From positions 1 through 17,903 of the forward strand of contig JADFUO010000325.1 of the NCBI GenBank assembly GCA_015222115.1: a DNA stretch of 17,903 bases, read 5' to 3'. Each line of letters opens with the position of its first letter. Position 1 is the stretch's first letter. The position numbers were made by a program, and so were the translations under genes. This document shows, one piece after another, positions 6,606-16,302 of the stretch. This DNA comes from Bacteroidota bacterium (GTDB lineage Bacteria; Bacteroidota; Bacteroidia; Bacteroidales; JADFUO01). Below the pieces are notes generated by a model. The model ran no database searches. It was not told where the DNA came from and worked only from the letters and a program-made list of their open reading frames with translations.

Positions 6606-9600
6606 ATGTTAAGAAATTTACTTTTAACTTTAGGGATAGTACTAACTACGAGCTTGATAGTCTATCCGCAATCAGGAGCCCTAAAAGGCAAAATTACTGA
6701 CAAATTAACCAAAGAACCAATTCCATTTGCTAATCTTGTTATTGAGGTCGGGGGAACCCAGATAGGAGGTTCAACATCAGATTTTGATGGGAACTACACA
6801 ATTAAACCTATTCCTCCGGGCAAATACGATTTGAAAGCAACATTTGTCGGTTATAAACCGATTCTTGTCAAAGGTATAATCATTGTAGCTGACCAGATTC
6901 GTTTTTACAATATTGAAATGGAATCAACAGTGGAAACTCTTGAAGAGTTTGAAGTTATTGATTATAAGGTTCCTTTAATTTCTAAAGACCAAACTACCAG
7001 TGGAGAAACCGTTACAGCAGAAGAAATTGCAAAGATGCCGAACCGATCGGCTAATGCAGTGGCAGCAACTGTTGGCGGTGTGTTCTCACGCGACGGAGAA
7101 AGAGGAAATGTAAGAGGTGCACGTGCCGACGGTACTGTCATGTATATTGATGGTATCAGGGTTAGGGGCTCTTCTGCTTTGCCGCCTTCCGCAATTGAAC
7201 AGGTTTCGGTTATGCTTGGTGGTGTTCCGGCACAATACGGTGATGCTGTCGGTGGTATTATCAACGTTACAACCAAAGGACCTTCAAGGAAGTTCGGCGC
7301 AGGAATTGAACTTGAAACTTCAGAGTTTCTGGATAAATTTGGCTATAGCCGCGTGGGTCTTAATTTAAACGGTCCTTTATTTACCCGTAAAAACGAAGAC
7401 GGAAGTGTTAAGTCATCATTGTTCGGTTATTTTATTGCAGCAGATGTTACTTACCGAAAAGATGGCAGACCCTCTGCAATTGGTATTTATAAAGGAAAAG
7501 ATGATATTATTCAATACCTTGAAGACAACCCCTTACGTCCTTCAGGATTACCAAGTGGCGGTACATTTCTTAATGGTGAGTACCTTAGAACAGATGATCT
7601 GGAGCATGTTAATATGACACAAAATACAGCTAATACGTCTGTGAATATTTCCGGTAAAATTGATGTTAAAACAACACGAACCATTAATCTAACCTTTGGC
7701 GGACAATATGTTTATAATCACTGGAGAGGGTTTAATTATAGAAGTTCGCTGTTGAATTATGACAAGAATTCACTTAATACAAATTATACATGGAGAGTAT
7801 TCGGCCGGTTTACTCAAAGATTCCCTACCGATAGAGATAGTAAATCACTTATAAAAAATGTTTATTATACAATTCAGGCAGATTACTCAAAATTCTATCA
7901 GGAAACACAAGACGCTGATCACAAAGATGATCTTTTCAAATATGGCTATCTTGGAAAATACACAACTCATAAAATGCCTACTTTTCAACTGGGAGCCGAC
8001 ACTATACACGGTCAGCCTTATCAAAATGTATGGCTGCTCAACAGTTGGGATTATGATACATTAGTTGAATTTGATCCGTTTGATTGTAACCCATTGGTAG
8101 CTAATTATACTTCTTCATATTATGATTTATATGCAGGGCAACCTGTAGGCAATTATCAAAATTTTGACCAGATACAACTTGGCGGAGGATTATTGAATGG
8201 ACAAGGACCGCCGAGAATATATGGTCTTTACAATACTCCTGGTACATTACAGGCAGGTTATGGTGTAACCGATCTCACACAATTCAGTGTTAATGCTGCC
8301 GGTGCTGCCGATATCGGTAATCATGAATTCAAGTTCGGTTTGCAATATGAACAACGAATAGACAGAGGATACGGTTATGCTCCACAAGGATTTTGGACAT
8401 TGATGCGCGGATTAACCAATTTCCATATTTTAGAACTTGATGTGGAAAATCCAATACCGGTTTATGTAGATGGTGTTTTCCAGGACATGATTATTTATAA
8501 TCGCAAATATGATGAGTTATCGCAAAGAGTATTTGATATTAATTTAAGAAAAAAACTTGGATTGCCTGTTGACGGTCTTGACTTCATAACAATTGATTCT
8601 TATGATATAAATAATTATTCAATCAATTATTATGATCAATACGGTATTTTAAGAACAATTCAATTAGATGAAGATATTTTTACAGTTGATATGTTCAGCC
8701 CGGATGAATTATTAAATAATGGTAATTCCTATGTATTCTGCAGGGGTTATGATTATACCGGGAAAAAATTAAAAAGCAAACCGAGTTTTGAAGATTTCTT
8801 TAACAAAAAAGATGAAAACGGAGTATATACCCGCGAAATAGGTGCGTTTGAACCAATTTACATGGCAGGATATATACAGGATAAATTTGCTTTTAGAGAC
8901 CTGATCTTTAATATTGGTGTTCGTGTTGACCGTTATGATGCCAACCAAAAAGTCTTAGCCGACCCATTTTTATTATTCCCCGCTAAAACAGTAGGAGAAG
9001 TCAGCTCTGATGAATTCGGACCTCATCCGTCAAACATGGGAAACGATTATATAGTTTATGTTGATAATGTTGATAATCCAACCAGAGTTGTAGGATATAG
9101 AGAAGGCGACGTCTGGTATAGTGCTGATGGTGTAGAAATCACAGACCCAGGTATTCTTGATGCAGGTTCCGGAATTTCTCCATATTTGATTGATCCGTCT
9201 CTGGATCGTGTTACTATTGATGCTTTTGAAGATTATGAACCACAGATAAATGTAATGCCACGTATCTCCTTCTCATTCCCAATATCTGATGAAGCCTTGT
9301 TCTTTGCCCATTATGATGTTTTGACACAAAGACCAACTTCAGGTAACATTGCAAGCCCTGCAACATACTGGTTCTTTCAAAATATTGGAGATGTAATCAG
9401 TAATCCAAATCTGAAACCCACAAAAACAATTGACTATGAATTGGGCTTCCAGCAAAAATTAACAAATACATCATCACTTACAATAACAACTTATTACCGC
9501 GAAGTAAGAGACCAGATTGCAATTTACAGATATTACGGAGCATATCCAAAAGATTATACTTCATTTAGTAATCTTGATTTCGGTACTACCAAAGGTCTTA

Positions 9601-10325
9601 CAATTGAATACGACCTCAGAAGAACAAAGAATGCACGTATAAGGGCAAGTTATACACTTCAGTTTGCCGATGCTACGGGTGCAAGCCCTACTACTGCTGC
9701 TGCTCTTGTTGCTTCAGGACAGCCAAACCTAAGAACAACCAATCCTTTACCATGGGATAGAAGACATGCGATAAACTTGGTATTGGATTATCGTTTTACC
9801 GGAGGTAAAGATTATGACGGTCCGGTAATTAACCGTAAAAACAAAGGAGGCGATAAAGCTAAATCACCTATACTGTTATTGCAAAACACCGGTTTTAATA
9901 TGACTTTCAATGGTGGTTCGGGTACTCCATATACAGCTTCGCGTAATATAATATCTCTAATTTCAGGTGGTAACAGACTCTTAAAAGGGACATATTTCGG
10001 TTCAAGATTACCATGGCAGTTCAGAATGGACTTGAGAATTGATAAAGATATATTCTTTAATTTGGGTAAAAATAAAAAACAAGCATACATGAATGTTTAC
10101 TTCCAGATACTTAATGTTTTGAATACTAAAAATGTGATAGGCGTTTATCCGGCAACAGGTAACCCCAATGATGACGGTTACTTAGCTGCAGCCGAATATC
10201 AAAGCGAAATTGAAATGCAACAGGACCCTCAATCATTCAGGGAACTTTATACTATATATGAAGATTATCCATATAATTATAGCAGTCCGCGAAGGATTCG
10301 GTTTGGTGTAATATTTAATTTTTAA
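6606..10325 (+). CDS. TonB-dependent outer-membrane receptor with carboxypeptidase-regulatory-like domain
   Basis: A 1239-aa outer-membrane transporter that would import a bulky substrate using TonB energy. In order: signal peptide (about 1-22, ending IVYPQ); a CarbopepD_reg-like beta-sandwich (about 24-112, GKITDKLTKEPIPFANLV, then SDFDGNYTIKPIPPGKYDL); the stretch EEFEVIDYKVPLI, possibly containing the TonB box; a plug domain (about 128-228, with ADGTVMYIDGIRVRG and PAQYGDAVGGIINVTTKGP); and a beta-barrel to the C-terminal Phe (RFGVIFNF). There is no SusD-like gene beside it, so it is not a standard SusC/D pair. Residues about 600-755 form a long region between barrel strands, probably a large surface loop. 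It is followed after 12 nt by the T9SS cargo gene, indicating one operon. The ATG at 6601 is in another frame and stops at once. The substrate is unknown. Confidence 0.93.
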   Translation: MLRNLLLTLGIVLTTSLIVYPQSGALKGKITDKLTKEPIPFANLVIEVGGTQIGGSTSDFDGNYTIKPIPPGKYDLKATFVGYKPILVKGIIIVADQIRFYNIEMESTVETLEEFEVIDYKVPLISKDQTTSGETVTAEEIAKMPNRSANAVAATVGGVFSRDGERGNVRGARADGTVMYIDGIRVRGSSALPPSAIEQVSVMLGGVPAQYGDAVGGIINVTTKGPSRKFGAGIELETSEFLDKFGYSRVGLNLNGPLFTRKNEDGSVKSSLFGYFIAADVTYRKDGRPSAIGIYKGKDDIIQYLEDNPLRPSGLPSGGTFLNGEYLRTDDLEHVNMTQNTANTSVNISGKIDVKTTRTINLTFGGQYVYNHWRGFNYRSSLLNYDKNSLNTNYTWRVFGRFTQRFPTDRDSKSLIKNVYYTIQADYSKFYQETQDADHKDDLFKYGYLGKYTTHKMPTFQLGADTIHGQPYQNVWLLNSWDYDTLVEFDPFDCNPLVANYTSSYYDLYAGQPVGNYQNFDQIQLGGGLLNGQGPPRIYGLYNTPGTLQAGYGVTDLTQFSVNAAGAADIGNHEFKFGLQYEQRIDRGYGYAPQGFWTLMRGLTNFHILELDVENPIPVYVDGVFQDMIIYNRKYDELSQRVFDINLRKKLGLPVDGLDFITIDSYDINNYSINYYDQYGILRTIQLDEDIFTVDMFSPDELLNNGNSYVFCRGYDYTGKKLKSKPSFEDFFNKKDENGVYTREIGAFEPIYMAGYIQDKFAFRDLIFNIGVRVDRYDANQKVLADPFLLFPAKTVGEVSSDEFGPHPSNMGNDYIVYVDNVDNPTRVVGYREGDVWYSADGVEITDPGILDAGSGISPYLIDPSLDRVTIDAFEDYEPQINVMPRISFSFPISDEALFFAHYDVLTQRPTSGNIASPATYWFFQNIGDVISNPNLKPTKTIDYELGFQQKLTNTSSLTITTYYREVRDQIAIYRYYGAYPKDYTSFSNLDFGTTKGLTIEYDLRRTKNARIRASYTLQFADATGASPTTAAALVASGQPNLRTTNPLPWDRRHAINLVLDYRFTGGKDYDGPVINRKNKGGDKAKSPILLLQNTGFNMTFNGGSGTPYTASRNIISLISGGNRLLKGTYFGSRLPWQFRMDLRIDKDIFFNLGKNKKQAYMNVYFQILNVLNTKNVIGVYPATGNPNDDGYLAAAEYQSEIEMQQDPQSFRELYTIYEDYPYNYSSPRRIRFGVIFNF

Positions 10326-10337
10326 AAATAATAAATT

Positions 10338-13300
10338 ATGAAAAATATTTTCAGAATACTGTTAATTTCATTAATCTGCTACTTTATTTCAGAAATCAGC
10401 ATGGCAGAGGAATACAAATTTGGACCGGGTAAAAGTTCAAATAATTATAAAAATACTACAGCAGGTTGTTCACCGGCTTCCGCTTTCAGATTCCTGGATA
10501 TTAATAATGTAAGAGCCAGGATCAATTCAGGAGGAGATATGTGGTGGGATCTTCCCGGTGGTATTGGAGCTCAGTATTTTATTCCAAAAAACGGAACAGC
10601 CACTTCAATGTTTTCCGGTGCATTATGGATTGGGGGACTTGACATTAACCTGCAGCTAAAATTAGCTGGATTAAGATACCGGCAGGTTGGTCAGGATTAC
10701 TGGCCCGGTCCTCTGACAATTGACGGAACTGCCGCTGTTGACGAAGTTACATGTTCCGAATACGACAAGCTCTTTTTGATAACACGCGAAGAAGTTGACC
10801 TATTTATAGCATGGTGGGAAAGTGATAATAAAGCTGAAGAATACCCCGGTTATTCAATCCCGGAATCAATCCTGAATTGGCCTGCCCATGGCGATGTTGC
10901 AAAAGATCAAAGTTATTATTTGGCTCCATTTATGGATGTTGACGGCGATGGCGACTATGATCCGAATATGGGTGATTATCCATATTATGATATTGATAAC
11001 TCTTTGTGTCCTAAAAACAGGAAACCTGACGAACCTCCTGTTCCAACCCCGGAGGATATTTTAGGTATAGTACATGGTGGCATTTTATCCGACCAGGTTA
11101 TTAAAGGTGACCAAACTTTATGGTGGGTATTTAATGACAAAGGTAACTACCACTCCGAAACAACAGGTGCATCAATAGGTATAGAAGTCAGGGCACAGGC
11201 TTTTGCATTTGAAACAAATGATGAAATTAACAACATGACTTTTTATAGTTATGAAATTATTAACCGTTCAACATTTGAATTAACAGAAACATATTTCTGC
11301 CCATGGGTTGATACTGATTTGGGTTACGCCTGGGATGATTATGTAGGATGTGATGTAAACAGAGGTCTGGGCTATTGTTATAATGGTGTTGCAATAGATG
11401 GACATGGCGAACCTGAAGCTTACGGTGAACAGCCGCCTGCTATAGGAGTTGACTTTTTCCAGGGACCTTATATGGATCCTGACGGCAGAGATAATCCGGA
11501 ATTCACAGGCGCCCCGGATGGTTGCCATATCATTAATTCTCCTTATGTATTAGACCAAATGGCAATAAACGGAGTAAACTTTGGTAATGATATTGTTGAT
11601 GACGAACGATTCGGTATGAGAAGGTTTGTATATCATAATAACACTAGCGGTAATCAGGGTGACCCGCATATCGCTCCGGAATATTATAACTATCTGAGGG
11701 GAATCTGGAAAGATAATACTGTAATGCTATATGGTGGAAATGCACATATTAATTCAGGTGCAGTCGGACCTGAATGTGAATTCATGTTCCCCGGCGATTC
11801 CGACCCATGTAACTGGGGTACTAAAGGACTACCTCCAAACGGAGGATATAACCAGCAAGGAAATTACTGGACAGAAAGAAATGTAGATAATAAACCTTAT
11901 GACAGACGCTTTATGCAATCAGCCGGTCCTTTTACTCTTACACCGGGAGCAGTTAATTACATTACAGTCGGTATTCCTTGGGCAAGAGCTATTTCAGGCG
12001 GAGCATGGGAATCAGTTAAACTTTTACGAAAAGTTGATGACCTTTGCCAGTCATTGTTTGATAATTGCTTTAAAGTTATTGACGGACCAAGCGCTCCCGA
12101 TCTTACCTTTCGGGAACTTAACAAAGAGTTAATTGTTTATATCTCAAACAGCAAAACATCTAATAATTACAGTGAAAGTTACCTGGAAGTTGACCCCTTC
12201 ATTACATTCCCACCCGACTTTCCCCCTGCTCAAAGAGACTCCATTTACAGATTTGAAGGTTATCAGATTTTCCAATTAAAATATTCAACCGTATCTGTTG
12301 AAAGTATTCATGACCCCGATCTTTGCAGATTAGTTGCACAGTATGATATTAAAAACGGTGTAACAAAATTGGTAAATTTCTATTATGATCAAACAGTGGG
12401 TGCCAATGTACCGGTTTTGGAAGTAGATGGCGGGGATAATGGAATTTCTCATTCGTTCAGACTTACAGAAGATGCTTTTGCTACAGAAGATAAACGCCTT
12501 GTAAACCATAAACAGTATTATTATCTGGCATTAGCTTATGCATATAACCAATTCCTGAAATACGAAGAAACACCGACAGGATTAGACGGACAGAAAAAAC
12601 CTTATCTGGCTGGTCGTAAAAATATTAAACTTTATACTGCTATTCCTCATATTCCAATAAACGGAATTATTATGCACTCGGAATACGGAGAAATCCCACA
12701 AATTACCCGTTTAGAAGGACAAGGTAATGGCGGAATGAATCTGGAAATGACAAAAGAAACAATTGATACAATATTATCAAAAAAACCTGTAGGCTCATTA
12801 AATAGTTCAGGAGAACCTATTGTTTTCGGTGACCCCGAATACCCGATTGCATATAATCCCCAATATGAAACAGGAAAAGGTCCGTTAAGTGTTAAAGTTG
12901 TTGATCCGTTAAACGTAAAAGAAGGGAACTATACTCTGAAATTTACAGATATTCAACACCCTTATCAGGATAGCGTTGATATTAAATCTGCAAAATGGAT
13001 ATTGATTGACAACGAAACAGGTATTACTTATAAATCCGACACAACTATCACAATGAAATATGAACAATTATTACTTGATCTCGGACTATCAATAGACATT
13101 AATCAAATAAACTTCCCAGGTGACACTTTTGCAGTTAATTACGGATTCATTGAATCATCTATTTTATATGAAGACAGTTCAAGAATGTGGCTCAGCGGTA
13201 TTGAAGATAATAACGTACCAAACAGTCCGCAAAACTGGATACGTTCAGGAACATATTTCAGTGATCAAAATACAACAGGTAGCGACTGGAATATGCCCAA

Positions 13301-14573
13301 CCGTGCATGGGACCCGTTTGAATTTTACGAAAAAATTGAGATTGGTAAATGGGCACCATATTGCTTAACTTCAATAAACAAAACACAAAGTAATGTCGGA
13401 CCTGCATTTAACATTCCTTCAAAATCCATTGACAGGATGGAATTCCTCGCAAGTGTTGACATTGTTTTTACACCCGATAAATCCAAATGGACAAGAGCTG
13501 CCGTTATTGAAATGTGTTTTGATCCTGTTTTGGCAGAACCTCATCTCAATGGAGACCCTGTTAAAAGATTTGAACTAAGGGCCGGTCAATCGGTTGATAA
13601 AGATGGTAACCCTGCACCTGTAGGAAGCGGACCAAGTGATAATCCTGATGACCCGAATTACATCAGCGAAACAGCTATGGGCTGGTTCCCCGGTTATGTA
13701 ATTAATTTGGAAACAGGAGAAAGACTTAATATAATGTTTGGTGAAGATTCATGGTTAGTAGGACAAAACGGAAGAGACATGCTTTTTAATCCTACCGAAA
13801 GAGATTTATCAATACCTGATCTGTTTGATCCAAATATATATAATCTGGTTTCAGGACAGGTATTATTTGGCGGTAAACATTATATTTATGTTATGGCACA
13901 TAATTCATTTTCAATTTCAAGTGCCAGTACAGAATTTAAGTTTACAAGTCCGGCTTATGATGCTTGTGCATGGATACATGAGGTTTTAGACACATTGCCA
14001 TCATCAATTTATAGTTCACTTACAAGCTATGTATTCGGACAGTGTATGTATGTTGGAATTCCAATGGCAGTTAAAGGTAAGGAATGGCTTTCAAACGATG
14101 CTACTATGAAAATAAGAGTTGCAAAACCTTACCAGAGATATTTTTCATTACCCGTTGATTCTGCTGCTTTTGATCATCAAAACAATTATAACCCAATGTA
14201 CACCTTTAAAACAGAAGGTATATCAACCGAAAAATATAATGCGGAAAAAGCTGAATCGGATTTAGACCTTATAAATATTGTTCCAAATCCGTATTATGCT
14301 TATTCTGATTATGAAAATAATGCTTTGGATAACCGTGTAAAATTTACTAATCTGCCCGAAAAATGTACTGTTACAATTTATAATATAAACGGTACAATGA
14401 TAAGGCAATACACAAAAGACGATCCAATGACATCCATTGACTGGGATTTGAAAAACTTTGCCGGAGTACCTATTGCAGGTGGTATTTATCTGATTCATGT
14501 TAAATCAAATGAAGGAGAAAGAATTATTAAATGGTTTGGATCATTACGTCAGGTTGACTTGAATATATTCTAA
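10338..14573 (+). CDS. Large T9SS-exported cell-surface protein with C-terminal sorting domain
   Basis: A 1411-aa protein with a signal peptide (about 1-23, ending EISMA) for Sec export, then type IX secretion through the outer membrane. The C-terminal domain (about 1315-1411) has the type A sorting pattern: VPNPYYAYS, KFTNLPEKCTVTIYNINGTMIRQY, WDLKNFAGVPIAGGIYLIHVKS, then GERIIKWFG. The tail runs on with SLRQVDLNIF rather than ending in the usual short Lys-rich strand. A calcium-loop-like motif, DVDGDGDYDPNMGDYP, starts at Asp200. The body is rich in Trp, Tyr, Gly and Asp and contains many Cys; I see no protease, glycosidase or other catalytic motif and do not assign an activity. It sits between a TonB receptor and a PorV-like gene, so it may be a surface binding partner of the receptor. 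Confidence 0.88.
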   Translation: MKNIFRILLISLICYFISEISMAEEYKFGPGKSSNNYKNTTAGCSPASAFRFLDINNVRARINSGGDMWWDLPGGIGAQYFIPKNGTATSMFSGALWIGGLDINLQLKLAGLRYRQVGQDYWPGPLTIDGTAAVDEVTCSEYDKLFLITREEVDLFIAWWESDNKAEEYPGYSIPESILNWPAHGDVAKDQSYYLAPFMDVDGDGDYDPNMGDYPYYDIDNSLCPKNRKPDEPPVPTPEDILGIVHGGILSDQVIKGDQTLWWVFNDKGNYHSETTGASIGIEVRAQAFAFETNDEINNMTFYSYEIINRSTFELTETYFCPWVDTDLGYAWDDYVGCDVNRGLGYCYNGVAIDGHGEPEAYGEQPPAIGVDFFQGPYMDPDGRDNPEFTGAPDGCHIINSPYVLDQMAINGVNFGNDIVDDERFGMRRFVYHNNTSGNQGDPHIAPEYYNYLRGIWKDNTVMLYGGNAHINSGAVGPECEFMFPGDSDPCNWGTKGLPPNGGYNQQGNYWTERNVDNKPYDRRFMQSAGPFTLTPGAVNYITVGIPWARAISGGAWESVKLLRKVDDLCQSLFDNCFKVIDGPSAPDLTFRELNKELIVYISNSKTSNNYSESYLEVDPFITFPPDFPPAQRDSIYRFEGYQIFQLKYSTVSVESIHDPDLCRLVAQYDIKNGVTKLVNFYYDQTVGANVPVLEVDGGDNGISHSFRLTEDAFATEDKRLVNHKQYYYLALAYAYNQFLKYEETPTGLDGQKKPYLAGRKNIKLYTAIPHIPINGIIMHSEYGEIPQITRLEGQGNGGMNLEMTKETIDTILSKKPVGSLNSSGEPIVFGDPEYPIAYNPQYETGKGPLSVKVVDPLNVKEGNYTLKFTDIQHPYQDSVDIKSAKWILIDNETGITYKSDTTITMKYEQLLLDLGLSIDINQINFPGDTFAVNYGFIESSILYEDSSRMWLSGIEDNNVPNSPQNWIRSGTYFSDQNTTGSDWNMPNRAWDPFEFYEKIEIGKWAPYCLTSINKTQSNVGPAFNIPSKSIDRMEFLASVDIVFTPDKSKWTRAAVIEMCFDPVLAEPHLNGDPVKRFELRAGQSVDKDGNPAPVGSGPSDNPDDPNYISETAMGWFPGYVINLETGERLNIMFGEDSWLVGQNGRDMLFNPTERDLSIPDLFDPNIYNLVSGQVLFGGKHYIYVMAHNSFSISSASTEFKFTSPAYDACAWIHEVLDTLPSSIYSSLTSYVFGQCMYVGIPMAVKGKEWLSNDATMKIRVAKPYQRYFSLPVDSAAFDHQNNYNPMYTFKTEGISTEKYNAEKAESDLDLINIVPNPYYAYSDYENNALDNRVKFTNLPEKCTVTIYNINGTMIRQYTKDDPMTSIDWDLKNFAGVPIAGGIYLIHVKSNEGERIIKWFGSLRQVDLNIF

Positions 14574-14621
14574 AATTAAACATATACTAAATGATTTTAA
14601 TAACATAAAATAATATAAAGT

Positions 14622-15692
14622 ATGAAAAATTTATATAAATACTTAATTACGCTGTTTTTTATAGGTTTGATAGCATTCCCTTCCGACAATCTTTATGCAG
14701 GAAATAAAGACAGATCAGGACAGGCAGGAGCTTCCGAATTATTAATCAACCCATGGGCAAGAAGTTCAGGATGGGGAAGTGTTAGTACAGCAAATGTACG
14801 TGGTCTTGAAGGCATGTTTTGTAATGTTGCCGGAATTGCTTTTACACAGGGAACTGAGCTGATATTTTCACATACAAGCTGGCTTAAAGGCTCAGATGTA
14901 AATATCTTTTCATTCGGCTTAACTCAGAAGATCGGAGAAACCGGTGTAATTGGTTTGAGCGTTATGTCAATGAGATTTGGAGATATTGATATTACAACAG
15001 TTGATTTGCCTGAAGGTGGTATAGGTACATTTTCCCCCAGTTTATTAAATGTAGGAATTGCCTATGGAAAAGCATTTTCAAACAGCATTTTTGCAGGTAT
15101 TATTTTTAAAATCATATCCGAATCCATATCCGACATAAACGCTCAAGGACTTGCTATTGATGTAGGAATTCAATATGTTACAGGTGAATTGGAGAATGTC
15201 AAGTTTGGTATAGCACTTAAAAATATAGGACCCAGAATGAAGTTTTCGGGTGATGGCCTCTCTTTAAAAACCTATATTCCCAGTCAAACTACTTCGTTCA
15301 CTATGAATCAACGTGCTTCAGAATTTGAATTACCTGCAGCACTTAACATAGGTGCAGCATACGATTTTATCATTTCAGATGCACATCGTATAACATTAGC
15401 AGGTAATTTTCAGTCAAATGCATTTACCAAAGACCAGTTTACAGGTGCAATGGAATATAGCTTAAAGGATTATGTGATGCTTAGAGCCGGATATACTTAT
15501 GAAGAAGGAATCGGTAAACCAGTTGACGACCCGGAATACAGAACCACTGTTTCAAAGGGATTTAGTGCCGGATTTACTGTTCAGGTGCCGCTTAATAAAG
15601 AAAAAGGCTCAAGTTTTGCAGTTGATTATTCCTACAGAGCTACAGACAATTTCAACGGAACACACAGTATAGGCGCAAGGATCAACCTATAA
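14622..15692 (+). CDS. PorV/PorQ-family outer-membrane protein (type IX secretion associated)
   Basis: A 356-aa protein with a signal peptide (about 1-26, ending DNLYAG) and the family's N-terminal signature GQAGASELLINPWARSSGWG, followed by alternating beta strands typical of a FadL-like barrel (SVSTANVRGLEGMFCNVAGI, GVIGLSVMSMRFGDID, KFGIALKNIGPRMKFSG, YSLKDYVMLRAGYTYE) and a C-terminal strand ending SIGARINL. PorV carries T9SS cargo from the translocon to the cell-surface attachment complex; PorQ belongs to the same family. Lying 48 nt after a T9SS cargo gene and before a terminator, this copy is more likely a cargo-linked paralogue than the housekeeping porV, which is usually found with other T9SS or lipoprotein genes. 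I leave the symbol blank for that reason. Confidence 0.85.
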   Translation: MKNLYKYLITLFFIGLIAFPSDNLYAGNKDRSGQAGASELLINPWARSSGWGSVSTANVRGLEGMFCNVAGIAFTQGTELIFSHTSWLKGSDVNIFSFGLTQKIGETGVIGLSVMSMRFGDIDITTVDLPEGGIGTFSPSLLNVGIAYGKAFSNSIFAGIIFKIISESISDINAQGLAIDVGIQYVTGELENVKFGIALKNIGPRMKFSGDGLSLKTYIPSQTTSFTMNQRASEFELPAALNIGAAYDFIISDAHRITLAGNFQSNAFTKDQFTGAMEYSLKDYVMLRAGYTYEEGIGKPVDDPEYRTTVSKGFSAGFTVQVPLNKEKGSSFAVDYSYRATDNFNGTHSIGARINL

Positions 15693-15734
15693 GCATCAGT
15701 TCCGCTTTTTATTTTTTTTAAGATTTTATTTTTT

Positions 15735-15765
15735 AAAAAAAGGACCCTAATCTTAGGGTCTTTTT
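15735..15765 (+). terminator. Intrinsic terminator of the receptor / cargo / PorV-like operon
   Basis: GACCCTA (15743-15749) pairs with TAGGGTC (15754-15760) around the loop ATCT. The stem can be lengthened by an A-run before it (15735-15741) pairing with the T-run after it (15761-15765). The flanking A and T tracts mean it could act in both directions. It lies 50 nt after the PorV-like stop. Confidence 0.85.
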
Positions 15766-15800
15766 ATCTTATTGTCGAATTACTAAAGCTTTAAAACTAT

Positions 15801-16274
15801 ATGTCACAAGTAAAATATTATACAGAAGAAGGATTACAAAAGTTAAAGGATGAACTGGAACATCTTATCAAAGTTGAAAGACCGTCAATTTCAAAACAAA
15901 TTGCCGAAGCAAGAGATAAGGGTGACCTGTCGGAAAATGCTGAATACGACGCTGCAAAAAATGCTCAGGGTTTATTAGAACTGAAAATTGCCAAACTGCA
16001 GGAAGTAATTAGAAATGTCAGGGTTATTGACGAATCAAAACTTGATAGCTCAAAAGTTTTAATACTGTCAAATGTAAAAATAAAAAACCTGAAAACAGGG
16101 GCAGTGATGACATATACCATTGTTCCGGAAAAAGAAGCAAACATTAAAGAAGGAAAAATATCTGTTAACTCACCTATTGCAAAAGGACTGTTTGGTAAAT
16201 CTGTTGGCGATAAAGTAGATATTGAAGTTCCTGCCGGCACAATAACATTTGAAATTGTTGAAATATCAAGATGA
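15801..16274 (+). CDS. greA: Transcription elongation factor GreA
   Basis: A 157-aa factor that inserts its coiled coil into the RNA polymerase secondary channel and stimulates cleavage of backtracked transcripts. The N-terminal coiled coil (about 1-75) has the tip signature GDLSENAEYDAAK with the conserved acidic residues that position the metal. The C-terminal FKBP-like domain (about 80-157) ends SPIAKGLFGKSVGDKVDIEVPAGTITFEIVEI. The length is normal for the family. It begins 36 nt after the operon terminator; no clear -33/-7 pair was seen in that short gap, so it may depend on a cryptic promoter or on readthrough. It is followed after 28 nt by the HIT gene, and the two are probably co-transcribed. 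Confidence 0.96.
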   Translation: MSQVKYYTEEGLQKLKDELEHLIKVERPSISKQIAEARDKGDLSENAEYDAAKNAQGLLELKIAKLQEVIRNVRVIDESKLDSSKVLILSNVKIKNLKTGAVMTYTIVPEKEANIKEGKISVNSPIAKGLFGKSVGDKVDIEVPAGTITFEIVEISR

Positions 16275-16302
16275 AAAAAAAATCATATTTAAAATAAAAG
16301 TT

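Noticed and set aside
6601..6612. ATG at 6601 as the receptor start
   Set aside because: It is in a different frame and reaches a stop codon after three codons.
6962..7276. Minus-strand and alternative-frame ORFs inside the TonB receptor and T9SS cargo genes
   Set aside because: They lie entirely within strongly supported genes, lack recognisable domains or signals, and read as frame shadows.
6606..14573. SusC/SusD glycan-uptake pair
   Set aside because: The gene after the receptor encodes a T9SS-exported protein with no lipobox and no SusD-like repeat features.
14622..15692. Housekeeping porV
   Set aside because: Family membership is clear, but the location in a receptor/cargo operon suggests a paralogue, so the symbol was not applied.
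16249..16302. Longer start for the HIT gene at 16249
   Set aside because: It would overlap the end of greA in another frame and add 18 residues unrelated to the family; the ATG at 16303 gives the standard HIT N-terminus.
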